A stretch of 64,000 nucleotides of DNA from Pseudomonas sp. dw_358 (GTDB lineage Bacteria > Pseudomonadota > Gammaproteobacteria > Pseudomonadales > Pseudomonadaceae). Below are positions 45,429 to 53,960 of the stretch, piece by piece. The notes beneath the pieces were generated by a model. The model worked only from the letters and a program-made list of their open reading frames with translations. It was not told the DNA's origin and searched no databases. Location: contig NZ_JAAVUX010000002.1 of NCBI RefSeq assembly GCF_018449655.1, forward strand, positions 1 to 64,000. The letters run 5' to 3'. How positions within the stretch are numbered: position 1 is the first letter of the stretch; each line of letters starts with the position of its first letter. Both the position numbers and the translations under genes were made by a program.

Positions 45429-46951
45429 GAGAGGGCTTTGGGCAAAGCATGGCCTGGCTGCACACCTGGGCCGGGCTGGTGGTGAGCTGGCTGTTGCTGA
45501 CGATTTTCATCAGCGGCACCGCCACCTACTACCGCAGCGAGATCACCACCTGGATGCACCCGGAAATCCGCGCCAGCGGCCCCGTCAGCGAGGTACAGGC
45601 AGTGGACGGTGCGCTGCGCTGGTTGCACGTCAACGCCCCGACCGCCGATGGCTGGCAGATCGATCTGCCCAGTGAACGGCTCCCTGTGACTCAGGTGGCG
45701 TGGCAAGGCGACGGGCGTTTCGACAGCGCCCTGCTGGACCCCGTCCAGGGTCAGGCCCTGAGCGCAAGGCCGACACAGGGCGGTGATTTTTTCTACGCCT
45801 TCCATTTCCAGCTCAACCTGCCGCCCCTCATCGGGCGCTGGATCGTCGGCGTGGCGGCGATGATCATGTTCATGGCGATCATCAGCGGAGTGATCATTCA
45901 TCGTCGTATTTTCAAGGACTTCTTTACCCTGCGCCCGGGCAAGGGCCAGCGCTCCTGGCTGGACGCCCACAACAGCTTGAGCGTGCTGGCGTTGCCCTTT
46001 CACCTGCTGATCACCTACACCGGGCTGGTGACCTTGATGTTCCTCTACTTCCCGGCCGCCAGCGATGCGCTGTACCGCGATGACAGCGCAGCGCTCTATC
46101 GCGACACCCTCGACTATGTTGCGCCGCCACCGCGCAGCGGGGCGAGCGCGCCCATGGCCAGCGCTGCCATGCTGGTGGAACAGGCGCGCCAGCAATGGGG
46201 CAGCGGGCACCTGCAGCGCCTCGAACTGGCGTCGCCGGGCACCGCGAACGCACGCCTGCAACTGGTCCGCGACACCGACGATCAGCTGTCTTCACGCCCT
46301 CGGCGTCTGACGGTCGATGCCGCCGACGCGACGCTGATCGAAGAGGCCGCGCCTTCAGGCCCCGCGCGAAAGGTGTACAGCCTGCTGTACGGGTTGCACA
46401 TGGCGCATTTCGCCGACCCGTTGCTGCGCGGGCTGCTGTTTTTCAGTGGCCTGGGGGGGTGTCTGATGATTGCCACCGGCATGCAGCTCTGGGTGATCAA
46501 ACGTCGTACCGGCACTTGGGCCTGGCTGCATCGGCGCCTTGAAGGGCTCAATGCCGGGGTGATGCTGGGCCTGCCGCTGGCCATGGCCGGGTACTTCTGG
46601 GCCAACCGGCTGATTCCCGCCGATGCACCGGGACGCGACGGGCTGGAGGTCAACGCTTTCTTCGGCGTGTGGCTGGTGGCGGCACTGTACGGCCAGTGTC
46701 GAGCCATGGGGCAAATGTGGAAGGAGCTGACGGCGCTGTGTGCCCTCGGGTTCCTGGCGCTGCCGCTGCTGGACACCCTGACCCGGCCCGGTGTGTTCAG
46801 TGACCCCGCTGCGAGCCGGGCCCTGGCCAGTGGCTTCAACCTGACCATGGCGCTGCTCGGCGTCCTGTTTGCCAGCGGGCTCTGGCACTTGCGGCGGCGC
46901 CAATCGGCACCGCCCCGAGCGATCCGTAACAAGGCCCGAACGACGTGTTGA
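45425..46951 (+). CDS. PepSY-associated membrane protein (ferrisiderophore reductase-like)
   Basis: A 508-aa inner-membrane protein. It begins FGQSMAWLHTWAGLVVSWLL with the conserved histidine of the PepSY_TM family, has further helices with conserved histidines (LDAHNSLSVLALPFHLLITY, LYGLHMAHFADPLLRG), and resembles FoxB/FiuB-type reductases that free iron from siderophores. GTG at 45425 overlaps the DUF3649 stop; a much longer open frame from 44846 runs through the MFS gene and is not used. No TonB receptor is adjacent. Confidence 0.85.
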   Translation: MREGFGQSMAWLHTWAGLVVSWLLLTIFISGTATYYRSEITTWMHPEIRASGPVSEVQAVDGALRWLHVNAPTADGWQIDLPSERLPVTQVAWQGDGRFDSALLDPVQGQALSARPTQGGDFFYAFHFQLNLPPLIGRWIVGVAAMIMFMAIISGVIIHRRIFKDFFTLRPGKGQRSWLDAHNSLSVLALPFHLLITYTGLVTLMFLYFPAASDALYRDDSAALYRDTLDYVAPPPRSGASAPMASAAMLVEQARQQWGSGHLQRLELASPGTANARLQLVRDTDDQLSSRPRRLTVDAADATLIEEAAPSGPARKVYSLLYGLHMAHFADPLLRGLLFFSGLGGCLMIATGMQLWVIKRRTGTWAWLHRRLEGLNAGVMLGLPLAMAGYFWANRLIPADAPGRDGLEVNAFFGVWLVAALYGQCRAMGQMWKELTALCALGFLALPLLDTLTRPGVFSDPAASRALASGFNLTMALLGVLFASGLWHLRRRQSAPPRAIRNKARTTC

Positions 46952-47271
46952 TGACCTGGGCGGCGTTGCAATATACGGCCCTTGGCATGCTGTGCCTGTC
47001 CATGGACCGGCACCGCCGTCAGGTCTTTCCCGCCGGCTTGCGACTGGCCCCGGGACCGTTGCGTTGCGCAGGGCTGCTGGCACTCGCCGCCTCGCTGATC
47101 GGCTGTGTAAGCCAGGCCCCGACGGCCGTGGTCTGGGTGCAATGGTTTTGCCTGCTCGCCACGCTCGGCGCGGCGGTCAGTGTCACCTTGACCTACCGAC
47201 CGCAGTGGCTGAAAGCAAGCATGGGAGTGGCCTTTGCCCTCGTGTTTCTGGGCCTTCCAAGCGGTATTTGA
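46951..47271 (+). CDS. DUF3325 small membrane protein
   Basis: A 106-aa protein with three hydrophobic segments, of the DUF3325 family that follows PepSY reductases in Pseudomonas iron operons. Its ATG overlaps the previous stop (TGATG). It completes the three-gene set DUF3649-PepSY-DUF3325. Confidence 0.78.
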   Translation: MTWAALQYTALGMLCLSMDRHRRQVFPAGLRLAPGPLRCAGLLALAASLIGCVSQAPTAVVWVQWFCLLATLGAAVSVTLTYRPQWLKASMGVAFALVFLGLPSGI

Positions 47272-47330
47272 GCGCTGTCCGCAACACAGCTTTACCGGTT
47301 CAGCCACAATCCCTTAGCCCGCTAACGAGC

Positions 47331-47348
47331 TTGACGTAAACACGTCAA
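47331..47348. promoter_or_regulatory. inverted repeat upstream of the gluconate dehydrogenase operon
   Basis: TTGACG-TAAACA-CGTCAA, a perfect six-base inverted repeat in the 236-bp upstream region; candidate operator. A second structure, hairpin AGGCTGC-CAG-GCAGCCT at 47453-47469, lies in the likely 5' leader 39 bases before the start codon. Confidence 0.4.
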
Positions 47349-47507
47349 ATCTTTAGTGGCGAGGTGATATGTCGCACCCCTAGACTCGCCCGCCAAGGAC
47401 AGTCTTCGCCGTCGCGCCTCCCCCGCAAAACTAGATGTAGAGCGTAAGCAGGAGGCTGCCAGGCAGCCTGTCGAACCCACTTACCTCCATCTCACACGGG
47501 ATCAATC

Positions 47508-48233
47508 ATGCAGCGCAGAGATTTCCTTTCATCGGCGTTAGCGCTGGCAGCCGCCTCCACGTTACCCGCCGCCGCCGCGCGTGCGGACGTGGTCAGCGGT
47601 GGTCAGCCCTGGGAACCGGGCAAGGCCAACACCCCTGCCTTGGCCACGCCACGTCAAGGCGGCCTGGCGTTTTTCACCCAGGCCGAATTCGACGTCGCTG
47701 GCGCCATTGCCGACCGCCTGATTCCGGCGGACGACCTCAGCATCGGCGGCAAGGAAGCCGGTTGCGCCACCTTCGTCGACCGTCAGCTGGCCGGCGACTA
47801 CGGCAAGGGCGCCACCCTGTACCGCCTGGGCCGCTTTGTCAAAGGCACCCCTGAGCAAGGCACTCAATCGCCCCTGACCCCGGCCACCCGCTGGCGCGGC
47901 GGCCTGGCAGCCCTCGATGCACACTGCCAGAAAGCCTTCTCCAAAGGGTTTGCCCAGCTGGACGGTACCCAGCAGGACAGCCTGCTGCGCAGCATGGAAA
48001 GCGGCGAACTGGCGCTGGGCGCAGACGTCGAGACCAAGGAACTGTTCGAACAGATCCTGGGCAACATCCGCGAAGGCTTCCTGGCCGACCCCATTTATGG
48101 CGGCAACAAGGGCATGGCCAGCTGGAAAATGATCGGCTTCCCCGGCGCGCGTTATGACTTCCGCGACCTGATCGGCAAGAAAGGCCAGAAGCTGCAGATC
48201 ATTCCGACCAGCCTGGTGGATAACAGCCTCTGA
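47508..48233 (+). CDS. gluconate 2-dehydrogenase gamma (small) subunit
   Basis: A 241-aa 'gluconate 2-dehydrogenase subunit 3' protein. It starts with a Tat signal (MQRRDFLSSALALAAAS...) that would carry the folded, flavin-loaded large subunit to the periplasm. Segments FFTQAEFDVAGAIADRLIPAD and IREGFLADPIYGGNKGMASWKMIGFPG are typical. It is first of three co-directional subunit genes. Confidence 0.93.
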   Translation: MQRRDFLSSALALAAASTLPAAAARADVVSGGQPWEPGKANTPALATPRQGGLAFFTQAEFDVAGAIADRLIPADDLSIGGKEAGCATFVDRQLAGDYGKGATLYRLGRFVKGTPEQGTQSPLTPATRWRGGLAALDAHCQKAFSKGFAQLDGTQQDSLLRSMESGELALGADVETKELFEQILGNIREGFLADPIYGGNKGMASWKMIGFPGARYDFRDLIGKKGQKLQIIPTSLVDNSL

Positions 48234-48327
48234 CGCTTCACCCCGCCCCTTTTTGATGAGAGCAGTGCGGCTTGCCGACACCTGCCATCACCCCGTGATT
48301 GACGAAGTATTATTGAGGTAATTGTTC

Positions 48328-50106
48328 ATGGCGAATGTACGCCCCAAAGCTGACGCAGTGATCGTCGGCCTCGGATGGTGCGGTTCATTGATCGCAGAAG
48401 AGCTGACCCGTGCGGGGCTCAATGTGGTCGCAATCGAACGCGGCCCATGGGTCGAGACTTCCACCGACTTCCCGCCTTCGGTCGACACCGACGAACTGCG
48501 CTGGGACGCCCGCCGTGCCATGCTGTTGCCGCCGGCCATCGAAACCACCACGTTTCGCAATAACCGCACCCAGACAGCGCTGCCAACCCGCGACTGGAGC
48601 CTGAACGAGCTGGGCAACAATGTCGGCGGTTCGGGTACGCACTGGGCCGGCATGGCCTGGCGTTTCCTGCCGTTCGACTTCGAACCCTACAGCTACACCG
48701 TCAAGCGCTACGGCAAGCAGCAACTGGTCGACGGCCTGATCGTGCAGGACTGGGGCGTGAGCTACGACGACCTTGAACCGCACTACGAGCGGTTTGAAAA
48801 AATAGCCGGCGTATCGGGCAAGGCCGGCGTGCTCAACGGCAAGAAAATCGAAGGCGGCAACATCTTCGAAGGCAGCCGCAAGAGCGAGTTCCCGCTGCCA
48901 CCGCTGGCCACCACGCGCCTGACCGACCTGTTCACCGAAGGCAGCAACAAGCTGGGCCTGCACCCGTTCATGGTGCCCGCCGGGCAGGCCTCCCAGGCTT
49001 ACACCAACCCGCTGGGCGTGCGCATGGGCCCTTGCACCTACTGCGGTTACTGCCTGTACTACGGCTGCGGCAACTTCTCCAAGTCCAGCCCCAACGCCTG
49101 TGTCGTACCGGCGCTGATGCAGCGCAGCAACTTCACCGTGCTCACCGAGTCGGCCGTATTGCGCGCCAACCTGGCCGAAGACGGCAAGACCGCCACCGGC
49201 GTGACCTACCTGGACCGCAACCAGAAAGAATGGGAACAGCCGGCTGACATCGTCATCTTCTCGGCCTTCCAGATGCAGAACGTGCGTCTGTTGCTGCTCT
49301 CCAAGATCGGCAAGCCGTACAACCCGGAAACTCGCGAAGGCGTGGTCGGCCGTGCTTACTGCTTCCAGACCGTGTCGGGCGCCAACCTGTTCTTCAAGGA
49401 CGAGCAACTGAACCAGTACATTGGTGCCGGTGCGCTCTCCGTGCAGGTGGACGACTACAACGGCGACAACTTCGACCATACCGGCAAAGGCTTCATTGGC
49501 GGCGCCGGCATCCTCGTGGTGGCCCGTGGTGCACGTCCGATCGGCAACGCCGACACCTTGCCGCCCGGCACTCCGCGCTGGGGCAGCGACTGGAAGAAGG
49601 CTTACACCCACGCCTTCCAGAACGGCACCTTCATCTTCAACCAGGGCACCAGCTACTCCTGCGACGAGAGCTATCTGGACCTGGACCCAGAGTACAAGGA
49701 CGCCCACGGCGACCCATTGATCCGCGTCACGTTCGACTACAACGAGAACGACCGGCGCATGGCCAAGTTCACCGAAGACCGTGCCGTGGAAATCGGCAAG
49801 GCCATGGGCGCGGAAATCGTCAATGGCTTCGACTCGGCGGCGATCAAGTACGGCCCGTACCTGCCGGCGTCTGACCACACCATCGGTGGCGCGGTCATGG
49901 GCACCGACCCGAAGACCAGCGTACTCAACCGTTACCAGCAGAGCTGGGACGTGCACAACGTCTTCGTCCTCGGCGCTTCGTCGTTCCCCAACAACGGCGG
50001 CTACAACCCGACGTCGACGATTGGCGCATTGAGCCTGTGGACGGCCAAGGCCATCCTCGAAACCTACCTGAGCAAACGTGGCCCGCTGGTGGAGATCCCC
50101 GCATGA
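48328..50106 (+). CDS. gluconate 2-dehydrogenase flavoprotein (GMC family) subunit
   Basis: A 592-aa GMC oxidoreductase with an N-terminal FAD motif VIVGLGWCGSLIAEEL and the C-terminal GMC His/Asn region (SSFPNNGGYNPTSTIGAL). It has no signal peptide and should ride the Tat signal of the small subunit. A cysteine group C236-x2-C239-x2-C242-x4-C247 (CTYCGYCLYYGC) fits the Fe-S site seen in related membrane-bound dehydrogenases. ATG at 48328 has TGAGG upstream. Substrate is gluconate most likely; 2-ketogluconate or sorbitol enzymes are close relatives. Confidence 0.92.
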   Translation: MANVRPKADAVIVGLGWCGSLIAEELTRAGLNVVAIERGPWVETSTDFPPSVDTDELRWDARRAMLLPPAIETTTFRNNRTQTALPTRDWSLNELGNNVGGSGTHWAGMAWRFLPFDFEPYSYTVKRYGKQQLVDGLIVQDWGVSYDDLEPHYERFEKIAGVSGKAGVLNGKKIEGGNIFEGSRKSEFPLPPLATTRLTDLFTEGSNKLGLHPFMVPAGQASQAYTNPLGVRMGPCTYCGYCLYYGCGNFSKSSPNACVVPALMQRSNFTVLTESAVLRANLAEDGKTATGVTYLDRNQKEWEQPADIVIFSAFQMQNVRLLLLSKIGKPYNPETREGVVGRAYCFQTVSGANLFFKDEQLNQYIGAGALSVQVDDYNGDNFDHTGKGFIGGAGILVVARGARPIGNADTLPPGTPRWGSDWKKAYTHAFQNGTFIFNQGTSYSCDESYLDLDPEYKDAHGDPLIRVTFDYNENDRRMAKFTEDRAVEIGKAMGAEIVNGFDSAAIKYGPYLPASDHTIGGAVMGTDPKTSVLNRYQQSWDVHNVFVLGASSFPNNGGYNPTSTIGALSLWTAKAILETYLSKRGPLVEIPA

Positions 50107-51446
50107 TCAGCCGTAAAACCTTTGCTCATACCGTCCTCGGCAGCGCCATGGCGGCACTGCTGCTGACCGCTGGCAGCACCTGGGCGGCCAACGCGGTCGC
50201 CCCGGGCGGCCAGGCCACCGGCAGCAGCACCGGCGTGACGGCGCAACCGGGCGCACAACCGGAAGACCCGGCCGTGGCTCGCGGCCGCTACATCGCCATC
50301 GCTGGCGACTGTGCGGCGTGCCACACCGACCCGCATCAAGGCAAGCCATTCGCCGGTGGCTACGCCCTGCAGACGCCGTTCGGCAAGCTGCTGGCGAGCA
50401 ACATCACCTCGGACAAGACCACCGGAATCGGTGCCTGGACCGAGGCCGAGTTCACCCGCGCCGTGCGTCAAGGCAAGGGCCGCGAAGGTGAAAACCTGTA
50501 CCCGGCGATGCCGTACAACGACTACGTGAAAGTCAGCGACGCCGACATGCACGACCTCTGGACGTACATGCAGACCGTGCCGGCAGTGGACAACAAGGTC
50601 GACTCCAACCAGCTGCCCTTCCCCTTCAACATCCGTCTGATGATGATGGGCTGGAACCTGCTGTTCTTTGACAAGACCCCGTTCGTGCCGGTGGCCAGCG
50701 CCACTGCCCAGATCAACCGGGGTGCCTATCTGGTGCAAGGCCTCGGCCACTGCGCCGCGTGCCACACGCCGAAGAACTTCCTGGGTGGCGACAAGGGCGG
50801 TGCGTTCTTGCAAGGCGGCGACCTGGCCGGCTGGCATGCGCCGGAAATCACTAACAACCGCTATGTGGGTGTGGGTGGCTGGACCCCTGAGCAGATCGTT
50901 CAGTACCTGAAGACCGGCAGCAACGACATTGCCGTGGCGTCCGGGCCGATGGCTGAAGCGGTGACCAACTCGACGCAGCACATGACCGACGAGGACCTTC
51001 AGGCCATCGCCGCGTACCTGCAAAGCGTACCGGGTTCCAGCGCGACCAAGCCGCAACCGCTGACCGCCACCGAGCAGACCATGAAGCAAGGGGCCAACGT
51101 GTATTCGGCCAACTGCTCGGCCTGCCACAACAGTGACGGCAAGGGCATCAACCAACTGGCCGCGGGCCTGGGCAACAACCCGGCCGTGCAAGCGGTCAAC
51201 GCCCAGAGCCTGATGACCACCGTGCTCAACGGCGGCCGCGGCGCGGTCACCCACGACAACCCCACCAGTGGCGCCATGCCGAGCTTTGCCTGGAAGTTGT
51301 CGGACCAGCAGGTGGCGTCGGTGCTGACCTACATCCGCAACAGCTGGGGCAACGCCGCCCCCGCCGTGAAGGTGGAAGACGTGGCCAAGACCCGCAAGGA
51401 TCTGAGCCTGCCAGCCCAATTGGGCTCGGCCAGCGCTTCGAACTGA
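50103..51446 (+). CDS. gluconate 2-dehydrogenase tri-haem cytochrome c subunit
   Basis: A 447-aa periplasmic cytochrome with a signal peptide (residues 1-27) and three haem-c motifs: CAACH at 70, CAACH at 217 and CSACH at 338. It passes electrons from the flavoprotein to ubiquinone. Start overlaps the previous stop (ATGA). A terminator follows directly. Confidence 0.93.
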   Translation: MISRKTFAHTVLGSAMAALLLTAGSTWAANAVAPGGQATGSSTGVTAQPGAQPEDPAVARGRYIAIAGDCAACHTDPHQGKPFAGGYALQTPFGKLLASNITSDKTTGIGAWTEAEFTRAVRQGKGREGENLYPAMPYNDYVKVSDADMHDLWTYMQTVPAVDNKVDSNQLPFPFNIRLMMMGWNLLFFDKTPFVPVASATAQINRGAYLVQGLGHCAACHTPKNFLGGDKGGAFLQGGDLAGWHAPEITNNRYVGVGGWTPEQIVQYLKTGSNDIAVASGPMAEAVTNSTQHMTDEDLQAIAAYLQSVPGSSATKPQPLTATEQTMKQGANVYSANCSACHNSDGKGINQLAAGLGNNPAVQAVNAQSLMTTVLNGGRGAVTHDNPTSGAMPSFAWKLSDQQVASVLTYIRNSWGNAAPAVKVEDVAKTRKDLSLPAQLGSASASN

Positions 51447-51467
51447 TCTGCAGGTGTTGAATGAAAA

Positions 51468-51497
51468 GCCCGGCCAGTGATGGCCGGGCTTTTTTTA
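51468..51497. terminator. bidirectional intrinsic terminator
   Basis: AGCCCGGCC/GGCCGGGCT stem with loop AGTGAT, AAAA before and TTTTTT after. It serves the plus-strand dehydrogenase operon and the convergent minus-strand LLM gene ending at 51529. Confidence 0.92.
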
Positions 51498-51528
51498 TTC
51501 CCGGCAGCCGGGCGGGGCCCGCACAGCC

Positions 51529-52857
51529 TCACCTGAACCGACTCGGCGGCCGCTGCAAGCCCAGGGTCTCGCGCAAGGTGGCCCCCGGGTACTCGCGCCG
51601 AAACACCCCCGCGTCCTGCAACCTGGGCACCACCTGGCTCAGGAACAGGTCTTCATCCTCCTCCAGATACGGCGGCAGAATCACGAAACCGTCGCAAGCC
51701 TCGGCCCGGTACCATTCCAGCAACTGCTCGGCCACCTGCTCAGGCGAGCCCACTGGCGAGAAGAACGACAGGCTTTCGGCGTACCACTTGCCCACCTCGC
51801 CCACCGTCATGCCCCGCTCCACCGCTTGCTTGATCACGTATTGAAAGCGCCCCTTGCTGCCGGTGATCTGCTCGCTGATGTCGGGTAACAAGGCATCTTG
51901 AGGGTACTGGGCGAGGTCAAAATTCATGCTCGCGGACATGAAGCTCAAACCGGCTTCGGGGCGGATCAAGGCCTTGAGCAGGGCATCTTTCTCCAGCGCA
52001 TCACGCGCGTCCACGCCCACTACCGGGACTATTCCCGGCAGCACCTTGATCGAATCCGGGTCACGGCCGAAGGCCTGGGCCTTGGCCTTGATCAGGCGGT
52101 AGAAATCCCGCGCGCGCTCTAGATTGGCCTGAACGACGAAGACCACTTCGGCGTTCTGCGCCGCCAGGTCGATGAAGGCTTCGGAGACACCGGCCTGGAT
52201 CAGCACCGGCTGACCTTGGGGCGGACGCGGAATGTTGATCGGGCCACGTACATCGAAGTGCTCGCCATGGTGATCCACGTAGTGGAACCGGCTGGGGTCG
52301 GCGTAGAGACCGTTTTCCACATCCTTGACCAGCGCATCGTCGCCCCAACTGTCCCAGAGCTTTTGCACCACGTCGATGAATTCTTCGGCGCGCTCGTAGC
52401 GTTCGCCATGGGCGAAGTGCTCGCTGCGGCCATGATTGCGCGCCTCGCCGTCGCTGACCGAAGTGACCACATTCCAGGCCGCACGCCCACCGCTGATATG
52501 GTCGATGTTGGCCAGCATGCGCGCCGCAGTGTAGGGCGCCGAATAAGACGAGGATACCGTGCCGCCGATGCCGATATGTTCGGTCACCGCCGCCAGGGCC
52601 GCCAGCAGGGTCAGCGGTTCGGGGCGGGCCACCGGGCGATATTTCACGGTGTGGGCGAAATGGCCGCCGTAGTTGTCATCGATGGACAGCTTGTCGGCGA
52701 CGAAAAGCATGTCGAGGCAGGCGGCTTCGGCGCGCCGGGCGATCTTCTTGTATAGCCGCCAGTCGATACCGCCGCTGGCGGCCGAGTCCGGGTGACGCCA
52801 GCCGCCCTGATGGGTGCCGGCCTCGAGATAAAGGGCCAAATGCAATTGCTGTGTCAT
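51529..52857 (-). CDS. LLM-class flavin-dependent monooxygenase (NtaA/SnaA/DmoA type)
   Basis: A 442-aa luciferase-like monooxygenase. Typical segments are the N-terminal barrel strand LHLALYLEAGTHQGGWRHPD, the FMN-binding NVVTSVSDGEARNHG, and PQGQPVLIQAGVSEAFIDLAA. This branch oxidises substrates such as nitrilotriacetate, dibenzothiophene sulfone or dimethyl sulfide with reduced FMN from a separate reductase, which is not in the window. The promoter region (52858-52966) is AT-rich with a TATAAC-like -10. Many relatives are induced by sulfur limitation, which is possible here but not shown. Confidence 0.88.
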   Translation of the reverse strand: MTQQLHLALYLEAGTHQGGWRHPDSAASGGIDWRLYKKIARRAEAACLDMLFVADKLSIDDNYGGHFAHTVKYRPVARPEPLTLLAALAAVTEHIGIGGTVSSSYSAPYTAARMLANIDHISGGRAAWNVVTSVSDGEARNHGRSEHFAHGERYERAEEFIDVVQKLWDSWGDDALVKDVENGLYADPSRFHYVDHHGEHFDVRGPINIPRPPQGQPVLIQAGVSEAFIDLAAQNAEVVFVVQANLERARDFYRLIKAKAQAFGRDPDSIKVLPGIVPVVGVDARDALEKDALLKALIRPEAGLSFMSASMNFDLAQYPQDALLPDISEQITGSKGRFQYVIKQAVERGMTVGEVGKWYAESLSFFSPVGSPEQVAEQLLEWYRAEACDGFVILPPYLEEDEDLFLSQVVPRLQDAGVFRREYPGATLRETLGLQRPPSRFR

Positions 52858-52966
52858 GGGTGGAGCACCGTCTGATGGGGTGCGCCTACCCTAGGGGGCA
52901 GCGTTATAATGAACAAATAGCATTAAGTCATAAGGTTATTATCAGTCTTATAGACCTTACCTACTG

Positions 52967-53410
52967 TCAGCGCTTGAGCAAGCGATGATCAAGAGAAAAT
53001 ACCTCGGGCGTGATCACGGCGGTCGCCGAATCAGGATGCATGGGATTGAACAGGTAGTTTTCAGTGTGCGGCATGATCGCGCTGGGCACTGGCAAGAGCA
53101 GCGCGGTGCCTGCCCTTAAAAAACCATCGCCAAGTCCCTTCGTTTCCTGAATATCAGACTGCCACCCAGCCTCGAGTGCGAGCGGTTCGGCGACAGACAC
53201 CGAATCGGGCAGCGCGATCTTGAGCAGTTGAAGTGTGTCGGGCAGATCTTCCTGATCCACCTCCAGGTGCACCAGAATTTCGAGCATCGCCCCCGCAGGC
53301 GTACTGGCGAGGTAGACCACCGGTTTACCGGCTGTGTGCCAGCGCCCGCTCACCAGAAATCCGCCACGCCCGGTCAAATCAGCAAAAGCGCTGATCCGCC
53401 AAAAAATCAA
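52967..53410 (-). CDS. RES-domain toxin (NAD+-depleting)
   Basis: A 147-aa RES-family toxin. The conserved Arg is in GRGGFLVSGRWH, the Glu in MLEILVHLE and the Ser in LLPVPSAIMP, as in NAD+ phosphorylase toxins. The family start xFWRIS is present, which supports the TTG start at 53410; TTG overlaps the antitoxin stop (TTGA) and no ATG occurs until residue 42. Toxin follows antitoxin, the usual order for RES/Xre pairs. Confidence 0.9.
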   Translation of the reverse strand: MIFWRISAFADLTGRGGFLVSGRWHTAGKPVVYLASTPAGAMLEILVHLEVDQEDLPDTLQLLKIALPDSVSVAEPLALEAGWQSDIQETKGLGDGFLRAGTALLLPVPSAIMPHTENYLFNPMHPDSATAVITPEVFSLDHRLLKR

Positions 53411-53856
53411 AACGCGAACCCCTCTGCCAGTTGTAGCAGCATCTCTTCGACCTGGCGGGTGCCCTGAATAGTGGACAGCATGGCGACAGGCGTCTTGCCT
53501 TCGAATCGGTCCTTGGGTTTGCTCAGCCAGCGTCGGGCTTTCTCCTGATTGCCGAAGAGCACGTCGGCCATGGCCGAGATATGCGCCGAGCGGAACAGCC
53601 GATCGCTTTCATCCACGGTCAGGGCCTGCCCTCGTTCAATGCGCGACTTCAAGGTTTTCAAGGGAATGATCTGATCTCTCTCGAGTGGGCTCAACGTGCC
53701 TTGGTCGCAGAGCGCCTTGACTCGAATCGCGGGAAACCCTGCTTCGATGAAATCATGGACTTGCTGGTCGGAAGCGTTGGCCGGGATATCCAGCAGAGCC
53801 TGGAGTCGGACTCGATAGGCGTTATAGGCCGGTTCGCGGAGCACCTCTGCAAACAT
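53407..53856 (-). CDS. Xre/ParS (DUF2384) antitoxin
   Basis: A 149-aa antitoxin with an Xre-like helical DNA-binding part (LSPLERDQIIPLKTLKSRIERG) and a C-terminal MbcA/ParS/Xre toxin-binding domain (FGNQEKARRWLSKPKDRFEGKTPVAML). The ribosome site GGGAGGTG before ATG 53856 is strong, which favours excess antitoxin. A long palindrome lies 19 bases upstream of the start. Confidence 0.9.
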   Translation of the reverse strand: MFAEVLREPAYNAYRVRLQALLDIPANASDQQVHDFIEAGFPAIRVKALCDQGTLSPLERDQIIPLKTLKSRIERGQALTVDESDRLFRSAHISAMADVLFGNQEKARRWLSKPKDRFEGKTPVAMLSTIQGTRQVEEMLLQLAEGFAF

Positions 53857-53874
53857 GATTCACCTCCCGTTCTA

Positions 53875-53909
53875 GCGGCGTTTGCCGGATAGTATCCGGC
53901 AAACGCCGC
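53875..53909. promoter_or_regulatory. 35-bp palindrome upstream of the antitoxin gene
   Basis: Arms GCGGCGTTTGCCGGAT and ATCCGGCAAACGCCGC are perfect complements with a 3-base centre AGT. No T-run follows on the minus strand, so a terminator for the upstream kinase gene is less likely than an operator for the Xre antitoxin or an mRNA hairpin. Confidence 0.7.
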
Positions 53910-53960
53910 AAAAGATACAGCAGGTTTTGTCACACTGCACTCCGGGAGGACAGGGAGGGA

